9,275 nucleotides of DNA from Deltaproteobacteria bacterium. Its GTDB lineage: Bacteria; Desulfobacterota; SM23-61. Under the pieces are notes generated by a model that had not been told where the DNA came from, ran no database searches, and saw only the letters and a program-made list of their open reading frames with translations. Positions within the stretch are counted from its first letter, which is position 1. The number at the start of each line of letters is the position of its first letter. The translations under genes were made by a program, and so were the position numbers. Location: contig JAPLIW010000609.1 in the NCBI GenBank assembly GCA_026388915.1, forward strand, positions 1-9,275, read 5' to 3'. Shown piece by piece: positions 6,328-9,275 of the stretch.

Positions 6328-7193
6328 GGCTTCTCTTCCAGAGCCTGCCGCAGGCATCGCCGGAACAAGGCCTCCACCACCGGCGCCTTGTAAACGGTGG
6401 AGGGTCGAACCCCGCTCCACCGGACCATATTCCCGGAAAGACACTGAGCCGCCTTCTTCATCGTCTCCTCATCGGGGGGCTTTCCCCTCAGGACGGACTC
6501 GGCCTCTGCGATCCGGTGGGGAGTGGGGGTCACCGCTCCCGCCGAAATCCGGATCTCTTCGATGCGATCCTCTCCCCGGGCCATCCGGAGCATGACCGCC
6601 ACGCTCATCCTCGCGATGGCCATCGCTTCCCTCCGGGCCAGCCGGACAAAGCTCCCCCGAAAACCGGAGGGAAGCTTGGGAAAGGAGATCTGCGCGAGCA
6701 GCTCGTCGGGTTTCAGGTTCGTTTGATAGGGGCCCCGGAAGAGCTCGGCAAGGGGAACCTCTGTGACCCCCTTCTTCGAGACGACCCTGCCAACCGCTTC
6801 GAGGACCATCAAGGGGGAAATGGTATCGGCCGCAGGAGAGGCGTTGACGATGTTCCCCCCGATCGTTCCCAGGTTCCGGATCTGGGGAGAACCGACCCAG
6901 GAGGCGGCATCGGATAAGACCTTTCCATATCGCTGGATCAGCTTCGAGGAAGCGATCTCCCCATGGGTGACGGCAGCCCCGATGCCAATCTTTCCCCCCG
7001 CTTCTTCAATCCGACGGAGTTCCGGGATCCGGGTGACGTCGATGAGAATCTGGGGCCGAGCCTCACCCTTGCGAAGGCTGATGACCAGGTCCGTTCCCCC
7101 GGCGATGATCTTGCCTCTCGGCCCCCATTCCCCCAGAACCCGGCAGGCTTCGGTTAAGGTTTCTGGACTCTGGTATTCAAACGGAGGAATCAT
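6324..7193 (-). CDS. ndhF: Mo hydroxylase FAD-binding subunit (NdhF-type)
   Basis: This 289-residue protein is the FAD subunit of the xanthine dehydrogenase family (CoxM/XdhB type). It passes electrons from the iron-sulfur subunit to the final acceptor, NADP+ in the E. barkeri enzyme. FAD-binding signatures are IAGGTDL at 30-36 and GTIGGNIVNASPAAD at 109-123; the C-terminal CO dehydrogenase flavoprotein-like domain covers about 177-285. The length is normal. No cysteine cluster is present, so it carries no Fe-S centre of the 4-hydroxybenzoyl-CoA reductase type. The start at 7193 lies 30 nt after the small-subunit gene and has only a weak ribosome binding site (AGGGG, about 11 nt away). Its stop overlaps the next start in ATGA, suggesting coupled translation. 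Symbol given by pathway context. Confidence 0.88.
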   Translation of the reverse strand: MIPPFEYQSPETLTEACRVLGEWGPRGKIIAGGTDLVISLRKGEARPQILIDVTRIPELRRIEEAGGKIGIGAAVTHGEIASSKLIQRYGKVLSDAASWVGSPQIRNLGTIGGNIVNASPAADTISPLMVLEAVGRVVSKKGVTEVPLAELFRGPYQTNLKPDELLAQISFPKLPSGFRGSFVRLARREAMAIARMSVAVMLRMARGEDRIEEIRISAGAVTPTPHRIAEAESVLRGKPPDEETMKKAAQCLSGNMVRWSGVRPSTVYKAPVVEALFRRCLRQALEEKP

Positions 7194-7223
7194 GGTTTCT
7201 TTCTGCCCCTGAACCTCTTCTCC

Positions 7224-7688
7224 TTACTCTTTCAAGGATTTGCTCGCTTCCTCAACGGCCTCGATGATCTGGTGGTACCCGGTGCAGCGGCAGAGATGGC
7301 CGGCGATCGCGTCCTTTATCTCCTCCTTGGTAGGACGGGGATTCCGGTCGAGGAGAGCTTTGGAGGACATGAGGATCCCCGGGGTGCAAAAACCGCATTG
7401 GACCGCCCCATGATCGATGAAGGATTTCTGGAGGGGGTGGAGGGAATCCCTTGTGCCGAGACCTTCCACCGTCTCCACTTTCTTCCCTTCAACCTTGGGG
7501 GCCATCACCAGGCAGGAGTTCACCGGCACTCCCTCCAGCAGGACGGTGCAGGTGCCGCATTCGCCGATCCCGCAGCCCTCCTTGGTCCCGGTCAGGCCCA
7601 GTTTCTCCCGGAGGAGCCGCAGAAGGGTCCAGTGCGCCGGCACTTCCACTCGGACTTTTTCCCCATTCAAATCAAATCGGATTTCCAT
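7224..7688 (-). CDS. ndhS: Mo hydroxylase [2Fe-2S] subunit (NdhS-type)
   Basis: This 154-residue subunit carries two [2Fe-2S] clusters that link the molybdenum site to FAD. The N-terminal plant-ferredoxin-type domain has C39, C44, C47 and C59; the C-terminal helical domain has C98, C101, C133 and C135 (QCGFCTPG and CRCTGY motifs). All eight ligands are present. I chose the ATG at 7688, giving MEIRFDLNGE, because GGAAGG lies 8 nt upstream and family members start with this strand. The longer frame from 7733 has no ribosome binding site and adds 15 residues without family resemblance. It is the first gene of the operon ndhS-ndhF-Mo subunit-ena. No clear promoter is visible upstream. Confidence 0.9.
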   Translation of the reverse strand: MEIRFDLNGEKVRVEVPAHWTLLRLLREKLGLTGTKEGCGIGECGTCTVLLEGVPVNSCLVMAPKVEGKKVETVEGLGTRDSLHPLQKSFIDHGAVQCGFCTPGILMSSKALLDRNPRPTKEEIKDAIAGHLCRCTGYHQIIEAVEEASKSLKE

Positions 7689-7768
7689 TTCCCTGCCCTT
7701 CCAGCTTTGATCCAATCTTACTAATGAGGCCATAATTATCTGGACAGGAATTCCGTCTTTTCATCATC

Positions 7769-7795
7769 CTGGATTCCGGCTTCCGCCGGAATGAC
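7769..7795 (+). repeat. CCGGAAT-type dispersed repeat, copy 1
   Basis: The core ATTCCGGC-TTCC-GCCGGAAT (7773-7792) is a perfect 8-bp stem with a 4-nt loop, flanked by CTGG and GAC. It is the inverted partner of 7824-7850. Such GGATTCCGGC...GCCGGAATGAC elements are frequent in environmental bacterial genomes (general familiarity, not searched). Confidence 0.7.
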
Positions 7796-7823
7796 AACCA
7801 AGAACCATGCCTTTCTAATGCTC

Positions 7824-7850
7824 GTCACTCCGGCGAAAGCCTGAGTCCAG
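7824..7850 (-). repeat. CCGGAAT-type dispersed repeat, copy 2 (inverted)
   Basis: Read on the minus strand it begins CTGGACTCAGGC and ends GCCGGAGTGAC, matching copy 1 with a few substitutions. The two copies lie 28 bp apart in opposite orientation and could fold together into a long stem. Confidence 0.65.
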
Positions 7851-7936
7851 TTCGAGGTTTTTAAAAGGCCACGTCCTCCAATTCATGCTTAGACTATAAT
7901 GGACTCCTTAGTGAGCTGGCCTTCACTCCTGTGCCG

Positions 7937-7967
7937 TGCCCGGGCGCAAGGACCTTGCACCCGGGCA
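7937..7967 (-). repeat. 31-bp near-perfect palindrome between dctM and ndhS
   Basis: TGCCCGGGCGCAAGG and CCTTGCACCCGGGCA flank a central A; the 15-bp arms differ at one position. It lies 82 nt beyond the TRAP gene stop. It may terminate or protect the TRAP transcript, but no run of T follows on the minus strand, so intrinsic termination is doubtful. Confidence 0.6.
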
Positions 7968-8048
7968 ACAAGCCAAGCATCCTAGAAGCGTCAAACTCTA
8001 TCAGCCCTCGGCGGAACCGGGGCTTTACCTAAAGAAACCATCGCCGTT

Positions 8049-9275
8049 CTAACGCCCCATCATGCCGGGGAGGTAGAGCGCAATCTGCGGGAACAGGGTG
8101 ATCAAAAAGGTCACCAACAGCATGGCAATAAGAAAAGGGAGCGCCCCCTTGAAGATTTCCTCGAGCGAGGTGTCCTTGGCGATGGCCGCCACGGTGAAGA
8201 CATTCAGTCCCATGGGGGGGGTGATCAGGCCGGCTTCCATCATGATCACGCAGACCACTCCGAACCAGATCGGATCGAACTTCAAAGTGGCCATGACCGG
8301 AAGGATCACGGGGAGGGTCAGGACCATCATGGATATGGCGTCCAGGAAGCACCCCAGGATCAGGTAGATCAGGACGATGATCGCCAGGACGACGTACCGG
8401 GACACCCCCAGCCCGACGATCCAGGCGGAGACCTTCATGGGAATCATAGACAGGGCCAGGAAGTAGCTGAAGACGTTGGCCGCCGCCACGAGAAAGAGGA
8501 CCATGACCGAAATGCGGACCGTTTCCTGGAGAGAAGCCAGGAGGGTTTCCCAGGTTAGTTTCCTTTTGAGTATCGCCGTTAAGAAAAGGATCGTGGCCCC
8601 CACCCCCGCGGCCTCGTTGGGCGTAAAAATACCGAAGTAGATTCCCCCGATGACCAGCAAGAAGATGGCCATGGTCTCCCAGACTCCCTTCAGGGCGGTC
8701 AGTTTTTCCCGGAAGGAGACCTTTCCGGCGACCAGCGGAGCCCAATCGGGGTGGATTTTAACCATGCAATACACGATTCCAATGTAGGCCCCGGCCAGGA
8801 TCAAACCCGGAAAAATCCCGGAAATGAGGAGTTTCCCGATGGACTCCTGGGCTAGCATCCCGTAAACCACAAAACCGAGGCTCGGCGGGATCAGAAAAGC
8901 CAGCGTGCCACCCGCGGCCACGGTTCCCGAAGCCAGCCTCGGAGAATAGTTGAACCGTCTCATCTCCGGGTAGGCCACAGTCCCCATGGTGGCCGCGGCG
9001 GCCACGGAGGAGCCGGAAATGGCCGCGAATCCGGCACAGGCGGCAATCGTCGCCATGCCCAGGCCCCCGGGGAGTTTGCGAAGCCATTTATCAAAAGTAT
9101 TGTAAAGATCACGGCTCAGGCCCGATATTCCCGCATAACCGCCCATGACGATGAAGAGGGGGATTACCGTGTAAGGATAATGGGAGGAAGACTCATACAC
9201 CGACCGGGCGATCAGGGGAAGGGCGGCGCCGATGCTGGCCAAGTAGTTGATCCCCACGAATCCCACGAACATGAG
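8049..9275 (-). CDS. dctM: TRAP transporter large permease DctM, 5' end cut by window edge
   Basis: This is the large membrane subunit of a TRAP transporter, which imports organic acids with a sodium or proton gradient using a periplasmic binding protein and a small permease. About 408 residues are visible; DctM proteins are usually about 425-430, and the reading frame stays open to the window edge, so the true start lies outside and the ATG at 9272 is internal. Numbering from that ATG, signatures are IPLFIVMG at 37-44, GFAAISGSSVAAAATMGT at 81-98, IPPSLGFVVYG at 128-138, GIFTPNEAAGVGA at 214-226, GCFLDAISMMVLTLPVILP at 307-325 and GLITPPMGLN at 348-357. Many long hydrophobic segments fit the usual roughly 12 membrane helices. 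The small permease and binding protein would be beyond the window. A role in nicotinate uptake is only suggested by position; 360 bp separate it from ndhS. Confidence 0.92.
   Translation of the reverse strand, partial: LMFVGFVGINYLASIGAALPLIARSVYESSSHYPYTVIPLFIVMGGYAGISGLSRDLYNTFDKWLRKLPGGLGMATIAACAGFAAISGSSVAAAATMGTVAYPEMRRFNYSPRLASGTVAAGGTLAFLIPPSLGFVVYGMLAQESIGKLLISGIFPGLILAGAYIGIVYCMVKIHPDWAPLVAGKVSFREKLTALKGVWETMAIFLLVIGGIYFGIFTPNEAAGVGATILFLTAILKRKLTWETLLASLQETVRISVMVLFLVAAANVFSYFLALSMIPMKVSAWIVGLGVSRYVVLAIIVLIYLILGCFLDAISMMVLTLPVILPVMATLKFDPIWFGVVCVIMMEAGLITPPMGLNVFTVAAIAKDTSLEEIFKGALPFLIAMLLVTFLITLFPQIALYLPGMMGR

Larger units (their letters stand above)
7689..8048. repeat. Non-coding gap with inverted repeats upstream of the hydroxylase operon
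   Basis: No gene is seen. The gap holds a pair of inverted CCGGAAT-type elements (7769-7795 and 7824-7850), a 31-bp near-palindrome (7937-7967) and a small GC hairpin close to the end of the TRAP gene (8004-8023, stems GCCC/GGGC and CGG/CCG with one bulge, no strong T-run). The operon promoter should lie here if the TRAP gene is transcribed separately. A TATAGT hexamer on the minus strand near 7900 lacks a convincing partner at -35. Confidence 0.55.

Noticed and set aside
7689..7733. Upstream ATG adding 15 residues to the [2Fe-2S] subunit
   Set aside because: No ribosome binding site precedes it and the extra residues do not fit the family start.
7895..7900. TATAAT on the plus strand
   Set aside because: It points away from all genes here and has no -35 hexamer at a normal distance.

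Overview
The window carries seven genes, all on the minus strand, so transcription runs from high to low coordinates. It is GC-rich, with many G/C-ending codons, and its gaps are full of decayed dispersed repeats. The gene content suggests an anaerobic or facultative heterotroph, plausibly a Desulfobacterota/Deltaproteobacteria-type bacterium or a related metagenome-derived genome. That placement is inference: no marker gene is present.

Layout in the direction of transcription: (1) 9275-8049, a TRAP transporter large permease (DctM), cut at its 5' end by the window edge. (2) About 360 bp of non-coding sequence with inverted repeats. (3) A tight operon of a three-subunit molybdenum hydroxylase, made of a [2Fe-2S] subunit (7688-7224), an FAD subunit (7193-6324) and a molybdopterin subunit (6327-4087). 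It is followed 71 nt later by an enamidase-type amidohydrolase (4015-2849). (4) A 412-bp repeat-rich gap. (5) A ferredoxin-domain protein recognised as 6-hydroxynicotinate reductase (2436-916). (6) A 391-bp repeat-rich gap. (7) A UPF0280 (ApbE-like) protein (524 to the window start), cut at its 3' end.

Together these match the upper part of the anaerobic nicotinate pathway known from Eubacterium barkeri. The Mo hydroxylase would convert nicotinate to 6-hydroxynicotinate. Hnr would reduce this to 1,4,5,6-tetrahydro-6-oxonicotinate with low-potential electrons, and Ena would hydrolyse that to 2-formylglutarate and ammonia. The later enzymes (2-formylglutarate reductase, dehydratase, B12 mutase and so on) are not in this window. 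The TRAP permease could import the substrate.

The most interesting idea is that the UPF0280 protein matures Hnr. E. barkeri Hnr is reported to carry a covalently bound flavin, and UPF0280 is related to the ApbE flavin transferases. A dedicated flavinylation partner for 6-hydroxynicotinate reductase would be new to my knowledge.
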